Source: Trebonia sp963734665
GTDB taxonomy: Bacteria > Actinomycetota > Actinomycetes > Streptosporangiales > Streptosporangiaceae
Length of the DNA: 64,000 nt
Assembly (NCBI GenBank): GCA_963734665.1
Contig: CAVTIR010000016.1
Span: 124,001-188,000, forward strand
Direction of reading: 5' to 3'
The notes beneath the pieces were generated by a model that worked only from the letters and a program-made list of their open reading frames with translations, made no database searches and was not told the DNA's origin. The translations under genes and the position numbers were made by a program. Positions 1 through 8,049 of the stretch are shown here, piece by piece. Position 1 is the stretch's first letter, and the number at the start of each line of letters is the position of its first letter.

Positions 1-543
1 TTCGTGAACGGCGCGGACACCAAGGCGGGGCAGATCTTCACGCTCGTGCACGAACTGGCCCACCTGTGGCTCGGCGGAACCGCGCTGGACGACGTGGACC
101 TGGCCGCACGGGGCTGGCATGACACTGAGCGCTGGTGCAACCAGGTCGCCGCCGAGGTCCTGATGCCGCTCGACGCGGTCCCTGGCGTACTGGTCCCAGG
201 GGAGGCACTCGCTGATGCGACGGAGCGGCTCAGCCGGAGGTTCAAGGTCAGTACCCTGGTCGTTCTCCGGCGGCTGTATGACGCGGGAGTGCTGAGCTGG
301 GAGGAGTACCGCTCCGCGTACGACACCGAGTCCCGTCGGCTCACCGGCCTGCTCAGGGAGCGCGCTGGCAGCGGCGGAAACTTCTACAACACGCAGCCCA
401 CCCGGTTCGGCCGGAGGTTCACGCGCGCGGTCATCACGAGCACTCTGGAAGGTCACACGCTCTACCGCGACGCGCTGCAGATGCTGTCCGTCAAGAAGGT
501 ATCCACCCTCAACGAACTGGCTAGCCACCTAGGTATTGGATGA
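1..543 (+). CDS. ImmA/IrrE family metallo-endopeptidase (5' truncated by window edge)
   Basis: About 180 C-terminal residues are visible and the frame is open to base 1, so the N-terminus lies outside the window. The zinc-protease motif HELAHLWLGG sits about 17 residues in. A downstream glutamate-bearing stretch (NQVAAEVLMP) is typical of the third zinc ligand region in ImmA/IrrE (COG2856) peptidases. Family members cleave or switch off repressors and often pair with toxins or HTH antitoxins. The stop overlaps the next gene by ATGA, so the two are probably co-translated. The family call is firm; the substrate is unknown. Confidence 0.88.
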   Translation, partial: FVNGADTKAGQIFTLVHELAHLWLGGTALDDVDLAARGWHDTERWCNQVAAEVLMPLDAVPGVLVPGEALADATERLSRRFKVSTLVVLRRLYDAGVLSWEEYRSAYDTESRRLTGLLRERAGSGGNFYNTQPTRFGRRFTRAVITSTLEGHTLYRDALQMLSVKKVSTLNELASHLGIG

Positions 544-1052
544 CCATCTACCTCCTCGACTCCAACGTCTTCATCCAGGCCAAGAACCTGCGCTACGGGC
601 TGGACTTCTGCCCGGCGTTCTGGCAGTGGCTGGACGAGGCGCACGCGGCCGGCACGGTCTACAGCATCGACAGCGTGCGCAACGAGCTCATCGCGGGAAA
701 TGACGACCTGTCGGCGTGGGCCCAGCAGCGCCCAGGAACCTTCTTCATCGCGCCGAGCGCCGCGACCGTTCCCAGCCTCCAGGCGACCAGCATCTGGGCG
801 AACAGCTCCGGATACGAACCAGCGGCCGTGTCGACCTTCCTCCAGGTAGCCGACTACTACCTGGTCGCGCAGGCCCTGGAGCTCCAGTGCACCGTGGTCA
901 CGCATGAGGTCGTCGCGAACACGACGAGGCGGATCAAGATCCCGAATGCCTGCCTGGGGGTGAACGTCCGATACGTCACGCCGTTTGCCATGCTCAGGGC
1001 AGAGAAGGCGAGATTCGTCCTGCCCTCGCCCTCCCTGCCCCAGGCTGCGTGA
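540..1052 (+). CDS. DUF4411 family protein (PIN-like)
   Basis: 170 residues. The start LLDSNVFIQAKN matches the opening of DUF4411 proteins, which are PIN-like nuclease-fold proteins; the early Asp (residue 7) would be a metal ligand. Further acidic residues (NDDLSAW, ADYYLVAQA) and a late VVTHE motif also fit a VapC/PIN layout. Its ATG overlaps the stop of the upstream ImmA/IrrE gene (ATGA). The pairing suggests a toxin (PIN RNase) with a peptidase partner. The family is recognised by sequence pattern; nuclease activity is inferred. Confidence 0.82.
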   Translation: MTIYLLDSNVFIQAKNLRYGLDFCPAFWQWLDEAHAAGTVYSIDSVRNELIAGNDDLSAWAQQRPGTFFIAPSAATVPSLQATSIWANSSGYEPAAVSTFLQVADYYLVAQALELQCTVVTHEVVANTTRRIKIPNACLGVNVRYVTPFAMLRAEKARFVLPSPSLPQAA

Positions 1053-1061
1053 GAGCGCGGA

Positions 1062-1325
1062 TCAGGCCGGAATTAGCGCCTGCTGCAAAGCGATGGCCGA
1101 CGCCGGGATTTCAGGGACTTTCCCATTCGGGTCAAGCGGGACAGGCATCTCCGCGCCGCTGAGTTCCCTGACAAGCCATGCCTTTGCGGTGCGCTCGGCG
1201 TAGTCGTAGTAATCGACTTTCCCGATGTCCGTCTTGAGGTCTTCGATGAGGAAGTCCAAGCGGATGTGCTCGCGGATCAGGTCGAGTGCGCCGAGCATTA
1301 CCATGAGCTGATCGTCTTTAGTCAT
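1062..1325 (-). CDS. Small conserved-looking hypothetical protein (87 aa)
   Basis: The frame is open further upstream, but the ATG at 1325 begins the sensible protein (MTKDDQLMVMLGALDLI) and has AGGGAG about 10 nt upstream. The chain is mostly helical and acidic with a YYDYAERTAKAWL segment. No family was recognised. It is convergent with the DUF4411 gene, whose stop lies 10 bp away. It may be part of the same accessory island. Confidence 0.5.
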   Translation of the reverse strand: MTKDDQLMVMLGALDLIREHIRLDFLIEDLKTDIGKVDYYDYAERTAKAWLVRELSGAEMPVPLDPNGKVPEIPASAIALQQALIPA

Positions 1326-1504
1326 GACCGCTGAACTCCCTGTCGTGCGTAGCTTTTCTGTCGGCTGAGCGCGGACGTTCTGGCTGCCAGCGTGGCTGGC
1401 CGAGGCGCGCCGGATCTGCGTGGACCTCCTGGTATTCGGGCAACAAAAAAGCGTCCGGCTCACCCTAGTGTTTAGGGGTCATGGCCCGATCGCCGTCGGC
1501 TGGA

Positions 1505-2116
1505 TTATCTTGCCGACAAGAAGATTTTATCGTGTGGGGAACTTGTCGTCAAACCCTGGACAGGTGCCGCGGATGGCTGTAAAGGCATCCATAAGACGGC
1601 GCTCTGGATCTGCCAGACGGCGTGCCGGCCGAGCCATGCGAGCATTTCCGCGGCCATGGCGGGCCAGGCCCAGGCGGCCATTGTGGATACCGAGTGGTCT
1701 CCCGGCGTGAACCGTGGTCAGGCGACAGGTTCTCGCCGCGGTCGCCGCCCAGCCCGAACCCGCTGCGGGGCCGTCCGCGATGCCGCGGAGGGCTTCGTTG
1801 CGTTCCTCGCACCACCGGCTCCTGTCGGCATCGTCCGCTGTCACCTTGACGCAACTGTCGACGATCCACCCGGCGCCGTTGGCGAACTGCCGCGCCTGAC
1901 CGTCACCCGGACCACCGGGTCGGCCAGTGCGTCCTCCCGTGTCTGCGACGGGCGCCAGGCGAAGTCCAGCCCGCCACCGTCATTGACCGCCACGTCATAG
2001 GGCAGCGCGACCAGCCCGGCGATCGCAAGCAGCGGCACGACCGGCGCGAATCCTGAAGGCATCCGACGGCCGTCCTCGCCTGCCGCGGCGACTTGTTCCA
2101 GAGCATCCAAAGGCAT
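1505..2116 (-). pseudogene. Decayed protein-coding gene with several frameshifts
   Basis: Coding-like sequence with strong G/C third-position bias runs through three reading frames in succession on the minus strand. The first is MPLDALEQVAAAG... to VVRVTVR (about 2116-1885). The second is QFANGAGWIVDSCVKV to about 1770. The third is DHSVSTMAAWAWPAMAAEML down to the TAA at 1505-1507. Each block reads well only in its own frame, which is the pattern of one gene with at least two indels rather than three genes. No family was recognised. Confidence 0.4.
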
Positions 2117-2144
2117 AAAATGGACATTACTGGAAAACGCAGCA

Positions 2145-2606
2145 ATGTGGAGGTTGCTCTTGCGTCGTGATGTCATTACGGCTTACGTCGAGAAGCTGCT
2201 CGGCGCGCAGACCGGATCGGACCGGATCGCGGCTGACGAGGACGGCGACTACCCCGTCCGGTTCGGGAACGCGCGGTACTACGTGCGCCTGGTCGGCGAG
2301 CCAGACCCGGACGTGAGCGTGTTCGCGGTGGCACTGCATGACGTGCCCACGTCGGCCGAGCTGCTCGCGGACCTGAACGACATCAACAGCAAGCTCAGGT
2401 TCGCCCGGGCCTTCCACGCCCACGAGGGAGTGCTGGTGAAGGCGGACCTGCTTGGAGAGTCGGTTGATCCCGCAGGATTCCGTACCGCGTGCGAGGTCGT
2501 GGGTCACGTGGCCGACAACATCGGCGCGAGCCTGGCGAAGAAGTACGGTGGTCACCGCGACTACGGGGCGGACGAAGACTCGCTGCGCAACGGCATGTAC
2601 CTGTAA
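2145..2606 (+). CDS. YbjN domain-containing protein
   Basis: 153 residues resembling the YbjN / type III secretion chaperone-like fold: DGDYPVRFGNARYYVRLV, then a central PDVSVFAVALHDV strand, LLADLNDINSKLRFARAF, and a helical C-terminus with AFRTACEVVGHVADNI-like spacing. Actinobacterial YbjN proteins are small cytoplasmic proteins of unclear role, often near regulators. It stands alone, in the same direction as the ATPase gene that follows 112 bp later. The start could be the ATG at 2145 or a later codon. Confidence 0.7.
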   Translation: MWRLLLRRDVITAYVEKLLGAQTGSDRIAADEDGDYPVRFGNARYYVRLVGEPDPDVSVFAVALHDVPTSAELLADLNDINSKLRFARAFHAHEGVLVKADLLGESVDPAGFRTACEVVGHVADNIGASLAKKYGGHRDYGADEDSLRNGMYL

Positions 2607-2718
2607 CCCGTGTTGTGTCAGACCTGACTGCCGCGCGATGCCGGACCATCGTTCGTCCTAGGACACGAGCGCGCGTTCTAAGTTGCTAGATTGCGGGTTT
2701 CCCGTAATAATTGGCCTC

Positions 2719-4068
2719 ATGGCCGAGGAAGATCCTCTCGTTGATGCGTCTATGCTGCTCGCGTTTCGGGCCGAGAATGTGCGTTCGTTCCGTGGCCCGG
2801 TCGAGCTTTCCTTGCTCGCCACCTCGCTTGCGGAGGAGGGCGTTCCGCGTCTGGTGCCGTGGCGAGAGGACGGGCGTCCCATCCGGGTGCTGCCTGCTGC
2901 TGGGGTCTTCGGCGCGAACGCCTCAGGCAAGAGCAACCTGCTACGCGCCATGCACGACATGAGGATGCACGTGGTGCATTCTTTTCGCAGCCATGTCCCA
3001 GGGCGAGGCGTGCCAAGGCGCGCGTTCCGGCTGGACCCTGAGCACGATGGTGTTCCGTCCCGGTTCGAGGTGGACCTCGTGCTGCATGGCATCCGGCACG
3101 AGTACGGCTTCGTGGTCGATGATGACCGGGTACTGGAGGAGTGGGCCTATCGCTACCCGCGTGGCAAGGCAGCGCTGCTATTCCGCCGGGCCGGTGACGA
3201 AGTCACGCTAGGAGAGCGTAACCGCGCGAAGGGCCGTGCGGTCACCGAGATCCTGCGGGCTGACTCATTGCTGCTCTCGGCCGCTGCCGCCGCCAACCAT
3301 CCTGACCTGCTGCCACTCTGGGAATGGTTCACGGAAAACCTCTTGCTGACCGAGGCCGCCAATCGCCCGTACCGGTGGGCGTACACGGCCGGGATGCTCC
3401 GGGAGGAGCAGCATCGGCAGCAGGTGCTCGCCCTTCTGCAGGCGGCCGACCTTGGCATCACCGACGCACGAGTCCGTGAACTGGATCCGCAGATGGCCGA
3501 GCGGATCCGCAAAGCCCAGCGAATCCTCCAGGGAGTCGAGGAAGAAGCCGAGGGCAAGGAGCAGGAGCCAGCCGAGGTTGAGCCGCTCGTCATGCTGAGC
3601 CACCGCGGGGCCGCAGGTGACGTCGAGTTCGATCCGGGTGAGGAATCCCTCGGCACGATGGTCTGGCTTGGGCTGTCTGGCCCCATCCTTGACGCGATAG
3701 CGCACGGCGATGTCCTGCTTGTGGATGAGATCGAGGCAAGCCTGCACCCTGCGCTTGTCACCCAGCTTGTGAAGCTCTTCCAGAATCCCGAGTCCAACCC
3801 CAAGGGCGCGCAGATCATCTTCAACTCACACGAGGCGTCGCTGCTCGGAGACTCGCGGGGTGATCGCGTCCTCGGCCGTGACCAGGTGTGGTTCACGGAG
3901 AAGGATCATGACGGCGCAACCAGGTTGTTCCCGCTGGCCGACTTGAGCCCGCGCACCGACGAGGCAATCGAGCGCCGGTACCGGACCGGCCGGTATGGCG
4001 CGACCCCGATCCTCGCGACCGAAGAGTTCGCCGAGGCCGCGCTGAACGCGGCGGGTGAGCGGAGGTGA
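2719..4068 (+). CDS. AAA15-type ATPase (RloA/AbiL-like defence ATPase)
   Basis: SMC/OLD-like ATPase of about 450 residues. It has the N-terminal FRAENVRSFRGPVEL signature, Walker A GANASGKSN, a long mid-region, signature/Walker B VLLVDEIEASLHP and the switch histidine in FNSHEASLL. The ATG at 2719 is used here; the ATG at 2752 (MLLAFRAENVRSF) matches the usual family start at least as well. The stop overlaps the RloB gene by GTGA, so the two are co-translated. AAA15 + RloB pairs occur in abortive-infection-type systems. The ATPase family is firm; a defence role is inferred from the pairing. Confidence 0.88.
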   Translation: MAEEDPLVDASMLLAFRAENVRSFRGPVELSLLATSLAEEGVPRLVPWREDGRPIRVLPAAGVFGANASGKSNLLRAMHDMRMHVVHSFRSHVPGRGVPRRAFRLDPEHDGVPSRFEVDLVLHGIRHEYGFVVDDDRVLEEWAYRYPRGKAALLFRRAGDEVTLGERNRAKGRAVTEILRADSLLLSAAAAANHPDLLPLWEWFTENLLLTEAANRPYRWAYTAGMLREEQHRQQVLALLQAADLGITDARVRELDPQMAERIRKAQRILQGVEEEAEGKEQEPAEVEPLVMLSHRGAAGDVEFDPGEESLGTMVWLGLSGPILDAIAHGDVLLVDEIEASLHPALVTQLVKLFQNPESNPKGAQIIFNSHEASLLGDSRGDRVLGRDQVWFTEKDHDGATRLFPLADLSPRTDEAIERRYRTGRYGATPILATEEFAEAALNAAGERR

Positions 4069-4706
4069 GTCCGAGGCGCGGCGATGGGCCGAGTCGCGCG
4101 GGCAAGTCAAGCGCGGCGCAGCGGCAATCGATCCTGGTTTTCACCGAGGGGAAGAAGACCGAGCCTGTCTATCTGACGCACTGGCACCGGATGTACCGGG
4201 AGCGCGTGATCGTCACAGTCGATGAGTTTCACGGGGCGCCGCTGCAACTTGTCGAGACGGCTGCCGCCCAGCGCTCCGCTGATCTCCGTGCCGCCAACCG
4301 CGGGAAGGGGGATGCCTACGACCAGTACTGGTGCGTGTTCGACATCGACGAGCATCCGCATGTGGACCAGGCACTGCAACTCGCCGCTTCGTCACAGATC
4401 AGCATCGCGGTCACCAACCCGTGCATCGAACTTTGGTTCCTGCTTCACTTCCAGGACCAGACCGCCGACTTGCACAGGCACAAGGCCCAGGAGATCTCGT
4501 CTGACCTGCTCGGCTGCGCGAAGGTGCCAACTGCCGCCGCACTTATCAAGCTCGTCGGCTGCTATGAGGATGCCCGGCGGCGCGCACAGGCACTTGACCG
4601 CAAGCACGAGATGGACGGCTCACCGCCACGATCCAACCCAAGCAGCAGTCTGTGGTGCCTCGTCGATGAGATCCGGGGGCCCGGACACCCAGGAGGGCAA
4701 CGGTGA
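4065..4706 (+). CDS. RloB family protein (TOPRIM-like partner of the AAA15 ATPase)
   Basis: 213 residues starting at the GTG that overlaps the ATPase stop. RloB hallmarks are in order: ILVFTEGKKTEPVYL near the N-terminus (conserved Glu), WCVFDIDEHPHVDQAL (acidic DxDE pair), and AVTNPCIELWFLLHF. The layout is that of a TOPRIM-like metal-dependent nuclease. With the upstream ATPase it forms the RloA/RloB pair, comparable to lactococcal AbiL as I recall it. A TnsA-like remnant follows directly. The family call is confident; nuclease activity and phage defence are inferred. Confidence 0.85.
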   Translation: MSPRRGDGPSRAGKSSAAQRQSILVFTEGKKTEPVYLTHWHRMYRERVIVTVDEFHGAPLQLVETAAAQRSADLRAANRGKGDAYDQYWCVFDIDEHPHVDQALQLAASSQISIAVTNPCIELWFLLHFQDQTADLHRHKAQEISSDLLGCAKVPTAAALIKLVGCYEDARRRAQALDRKHEMDGSPPRSNPSSSLWCLVDEIRGPGHPGGQR

Positions 4707-4740
4707 GACAGCCCTTTCATGGGGCGGGCTGAGGAATTGG

Positions 4741-4780
4741 CCAGATCGGTGAGAAGGATCGCTGACCAGATCGATGAGAA
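4741..4780 (+). repeat. Two direct copies of a 15-bp motif, 25-bp period
   Basis: CCAGATCGGTGAGAA at 4741-4755 and CCAGATCGATGAGAA at 4766-4780 differ at one base. They lie between the RloB stop and the TnsA-like remnant. They could be transposase-end repeats or a residue of local duplication. Confidence 0.5.
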
Positions 4781-5115
4781 ACGAAGAAGCCGAGGTCAGC
4801 GGTCTGGCGTTGGCCAAGTCGGATGAGACCCTACACAGTCGCCGTGGAGTCGAGTTGGCAACGGTGAGCTTCTGGACGGAGTCCGGCGCGGCCGAGGACG
4901 AGTCCTGGACGGTTGTCGATAGTGCCGTACTGTCGAACACTGTGCCATGGAGAACGTTCCGCTGGTACAAGGGCCAGAGGCATGGAGCGCGACCACGTGG
5001 TCTACGAGTCGCGCCTTGAACCGGTATGGCTGATCTTCGCCGACTTCGACCGGGCAGTGCACCGCAGCCTGGCCCAGCCCTTCCTGCTGAAGGCGAAGGT
5101 AGACGCAAAGGTACC
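4774..5115 (+). pseudogene. Remnant of a TnsA-like transposase endonuclease subunit
   Basis: Two blocks in different frames together match the actinobacterial TnsA-like heteromeric transposase subunit. Block one ends VPWRTFRWYKGQRH (about 4837-4980). Block two is HVVYESRLEPVWLIFADFD followed by AQPFLLKAKVD (4982-5111). The expected catalytic C-terminal half (VPDYLL... DVKP) is missing, and the match stops near 5115. The gene is therefore frameshifted and truncated to about half of a normal 200-230 residue protein. It suggests the defence pair upstream once lay at the edge of a Tn7-like element. Confidence 0.6.
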
Positions 5116-5255
5116 GCCCGGAAGCAGGGCGAAGGGACAAGGCCATCCTGTCTTCTTAGGTGCCGGGCATGCCGCCGACCTGCGCCGATCATCAGATGGG
5201 CAAGCGATGGTCGCTCTTTTTTCGGGCTGGCGGCGCGGAGTAGGCTGGCGGGAAT

Positions 5256-6422
5256 ATGCCTACGGGGGGACCGGCAATGGGGGAAGCGGTCACGAGCCGG
5301 CATGAACAGCCGCCAATGGCCCAGTCCGCGCTGCCTGCCGGGCTAGCGTCGGAGTCTTCGGCCGAGCTGTCCGACGATGACCCGTTCACCGCTTACCTGC
5401 TGGCGGCGGCCGGCCCCGTCGACATCCGTCGCCTCGAACTGGAGTCGCCGGCGCTGAAGACCCTCAAGGAGGCCGGCGCGGTGCTGGTCGTGCCGATGAT
5501 CTCCGCCGGTGTCCCGGTCGGCATGCTCGCCCTGGGACCGCGGAAGTCGGAGCGGGACTACACGACCGACGACCGCCAACTGCTGGACGCGCTGGCACGG
5601 AACGCTGCGCCTGCCATCCGGGTCGGCCAGCTGGTTCGCGAACAGCAGGTCGAGGCCCTGCGGCGGGAGCGGATTGAGCAGCAGCTGAACGTGGCCAGGC
5701 TCGTCCAGCGTCAATTCCTGCCTAAGTCCCTGCCGGAGCTGCCCGGCTGGCAGATGGCTGCCTTCTACCGGCCGGCGTTGATCGTGGGCGGGGACTTCTA
5801 TGACTTCATTCCCCTGCCCGGCGGTCGGGTCATGGTGGTCATCGGCGACGTCACCGACAAGGGAGTTCCCGCCGCCCTGGTGATGGCCAGCACTCACTCG
5901 CTGCTGCGGGCCGCGGCGCCTCGCCTGGTCAACCCGGGGACCGTGCTGGAGAAGGTCAACGAGCTGCTGTGCCGGGACACTCCGGCGCAGATGTTCGTCA
6001 CGTGCTTCGCCCTCGTCCTCAACGGCGACAGCGGACAGGTCACGTTCGCCAACGCCGGGCACGACGTGCCCTACGTGCGCACCGTCGGCGGCGTGGCCGA
6101 ACTGCACGCCAGGGGGATGCCGCTCGGGCTCATGCCTGGCATGACCTACGAGGAAAAGACTTTCGTTTTCCAGCCCGGGGACCGTGCCCTGCTACACAGC
6201 GACGGGTTGTCGGAGGCGCATGGCACCGGACGCGAGATGTTCGGCTTCCCTCGCGTCGCTGCGCTCGCCGGCCTGGGAACCTCATGCCAGGGCCTGCTTG
6301 ACCTGTGCCTGCGGGAACTCGAGGCGTTCACTGGTCCCGGCCACGAGCAGGAAGACGACATCACGCTGCTCGCCCTGGAGAGGGTCTCGGATGCGGCCCC
6401 GGGCTCCGGGGGTGTGCGGTGA
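5256..6422 (+). CDS. PP2C-family serine/threonine phosphatase with GAF-like N-terminus (RsbU/SpoIIE-like)
   Basis: 388 residues. The N-terminal part (LVVPMISAGVPVGMLALGP) is the end of a GAF-type sensor domain. A coiled linker (QQVEALRRERIEQQLNVARLVQRQFLP) leads into the phosphatase domain, with GGDFYDF, IGDVTDKGVPAALVMA, NAGHDVP, HSDGLSEA and EDDITLLAL motifs. It would dephosphorylate the STAS protein encoded two genes downstream. The stop overlaps the next start by GTGA. The N-terminus is shorter than a full GAF domain, so the signal input may be unusual. Confidence 0.92.
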   Translation: MPTGGPAMGEAVTSRHEQPPMAQSALPAGLASESSAELSDDDPFTAYLLAAAGPVDIRRLELESPALKTLKEAGAVLVVPMISAGVPVGMLALGPRKSERDYTTDDRQLLDALARNAAPAIRVGQLVREQQVEALRRERIEQQLNVARLVQRQFLPKSLPELPGWQMAAFYRPALIVGGDFYDFIPLPGGRVMVVIGDVTDKGVPAALVMASTHSLLRAAAPRLVNPGTVLEKVNELLCRDTPAQMFVTCFALVLNGDSGQVTFANAGHDVPYVRTVGGVAELHARGMPLGLMPGMTYEEKTFVFQPGDRALLHSDGLSEAHGTGREMFGFPRVAALAGLGTSCQGLLDLCLRELEAFTGPGHEQEDDITLLALERVSDAAPGSGGVR

Positions 6423-6889
6423 ACTCGGTGGCCTGCCCCGCACCCCGGCGGCTCGCGTCCTTCGCGCTGGCGAGCGTGCCGGGCAGCGAGCGCGTCGCGC
6501 TCGCGCAGGTCGCCGACAGCGTGGCGGACCTGAACCTGCCTCCCCGGCGGCTGGACAATCTCAAAACCGCGGTCGCCGAGGCGACGATGAACGCCATCGA
6601 GCACGGCAATGACAACCGCCCTGACCTCGCCGTCGACATCGAGGTCTTCTACTCGGGCACCGAGATCATCGTCACCATCACCGATCACGGCGGGCGCGGT
6701 CCGGGCTGGGCCGACGAGGGGGGCGACGCGGAGATCCCCGATCTCCACCGCAAGCTCAGCGGCGACCAGGGGCCGAGGGGCTGGGGTCTGTTCCTCATCC
6801 GCCACATGGTCGACGGCATGGAAGTAACAGCCGAGGGAGAGCACCGCACGGTCCGGTTGACGATCCGGACCCCGGTACCGGGGGACTAA
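6419..6889 (+). CDS. Anti-sigma regulatory factor, serine kinase (RsbW/SpoIIAB-like)
   Basis: 156 residues from the GTG at 6419, which overlaps the phosphatase stop. The Bergerat-fold ATPase motifs are present: N-box EATMNAIEHGN, G1 DHGGRG, and G2 QGPRGWGLFLIRHMVD. Proteins of this family phosphorylate a STAS antagonist and hold a sigma factor. No sigma gene is in the cluster, so the output is encoded elsewhere or is not a sigma factor. The frame is open upstream of 6419, but that part has no family match. Confidence 0.9.
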   Translation: MNSVACPAPRRLASFALASVPGSERVALAQVADSVADLNLPPRRLDNLKTAVAEATMNAIEHGNDNRPDLAVDIEVFYSGTEIIVTITDHGGRGPGWADEGGDAEIPDLHRKLSGDQGPRGWGLFLIRHMVDGMEVTAEGEHRTVRLTIRTPVPGD

Positions 6890-6924
6890 ACGGAGGGACT
6901 ACGACACATCGTGGGGATGATCAG

Positions 6925-7272
6925 ATGGACAAGTCCATGACCAGCATGGTGGTCCGGGTGGCCGACGGGCTTACGTCGGTTATCGATATCAGGGGCGACG
7001 TTACGGCCGCGTCCGAGCCCGCGCTCATGGCAGCGTACGAGGAAGCCTCGCGGCAAGGGGCCCGGCGGCTGGTGCTGAACTTCAGCAGCCTTGAATACAT
7101 GAACAGCGGCGGCATTGGCATGCTGGTGACACTCCTCGTTCGCGCTAACCGCCAGCATCAGCCGCTCGCCGCGTACGGGCTGAGCGATCACTACCGGGAG
7201 ATCTTCGAGCTCACCCGGCTCGACGAGGCGATCGGCATATACGACGACGAGCCGTCGGCGCTCGCGGGTTAA
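6925..7272 (+). CDS. STAS domain anti-sigma factor antagonist (RsbV/SpoIIAA-like)
   Basis: 115 residues making a single STAS domain. The phosphorylation-loop serine is in FSSLEYMNSGGIGML at about residue 62. It is the expected substrate of the kinase just upstream (35 bp gap) and of the PP2C phosphatase. Together the three form a complete partner-switching set in the order phosphatase-kinase-antagonist. Confidence 0.92.
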   Translation: MDKSMTSMVVRVADGLTSVIDIRGDVTAASEPALMAAYEEASRQGARRLVLNFSSLEYMNSGGIGMLVTLLVRANRQHQPLAAYGLSDHYREIFELTRLDEAIGIYDDEPSALAG

Positions 7273-7281
7273 GGGGGAGCC

Positions 7282-8049
7282 GTGAGCGAGAACCCGGCAT
7301 CCGAAGGCAGGCCGGCTGCGCAGGCCGGAGGAGCCCCCCTGCCCCGCAACGCCGCGAACTGGGCGACGAAGGTGGACCGGCTGGCCATGGACAATGGTGG
7401 CGGCCTCAACGTCGCGGGCCGGCGTCTCACCGGCCCTGTCCAGGGGTTCGGGAAGATGTGGCGGAAGACGTACTGGCTCGAGTTGAGCCCGGAGATCTCA
7501 CCGCGGGCCGTCATCGCTACGTGGAAGGGGCACTTCGGCGAGTTCTGGCCGAAGGCCAGCCGCTTCAAGGGCCCGCTGACCGGCCTCAGCCCCGGGGACG
7601 TGGCACTACTCGACGTGAGCGTCGGTGGCGGCGTGCGGTTGTCCACAGGAGTCTTCGTTCTGTACGCGGACGAAGAGTCGTTCACCCTGATGACCCCGCA
7701 GGGGCACATGTTCGCGGGCTGGATCACCTTCTCGGCCGAGCGTTCCGGCACGGTAACCGTCGTCCAGACCCAGGTCCTGATGCGGGCCAACGATCCCCTC
7801 TACGAGCTGGCCATGGCGGGTGGCGGGCACCGCAAGGAAGACCAATTCTGGATCCAGACGATGACCGCCCTGGCCCAGCGTCTCGGCGTGGCGCCCGCCG
7901 TCGTGCACACGCGGACCGTGTGCGTCGACCGCAGACGGCAATGGGGCAATGCCGGGCAAGTATGGCACAACTCCATGGTGCGGACCATGATGCACTCCAT
8001 CACCTCGGCGCTGGCCCGCAAGCGCCAGCCCGCGCCCGGCCCGCGATGA
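7282..8049 (+). CDS. Conserved protein of unknown function in the partner-switching operon
   Basis: 255 residues from a GTG with GGGGGAG just upstream, 10 bp after the STAS gene. No signal peptide or membrane segment is seen. Features include KMWRKTYWLELSPEISPRAVIATWKGHFGEFWP, a glycine-rich VSVGGGVRLSTGVFVLYADEESFTLMTPQGHMFAGWITF strand set and a basic C-terminus. The middle part looks like a lipid-binding or SRPBCC-type beta sheet, but that is a guess. The stop overlaps the next gene by ATGA, tying it to the signalling operon. Confidence 0.72.
   Translation: MSENPASEGRPAAQAGGAPLPRNAANWATKVDRLAMDNGGGLNVAGRRLTGPVQGFGKMWRKTYWLELSPEISPRAVIATWKGHFGEFWPKASRFKGPLTGLSPGDVALLDVSVGGGVRLSTGVFVLYADEESFTLMTPQGHMFAGWITFSAERSGTVTVVQTQVLMRANDPLYELAMAGGGHRKEDQFWIQTMTALAQRLGVAPAVVHTRTVCVDRRRQWGNAGQVWHNSMVRTMMHSITSALARKRQPAPGPR

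Noticed and set aside
7458..8045. N-terminal extension of the membrane protein upstream of 8046
   Set aside because: The extra 196 codons are the 255-residue gene in another frame, Arg-rich and unlike a protein start; the ATGA overlap supports 8046.
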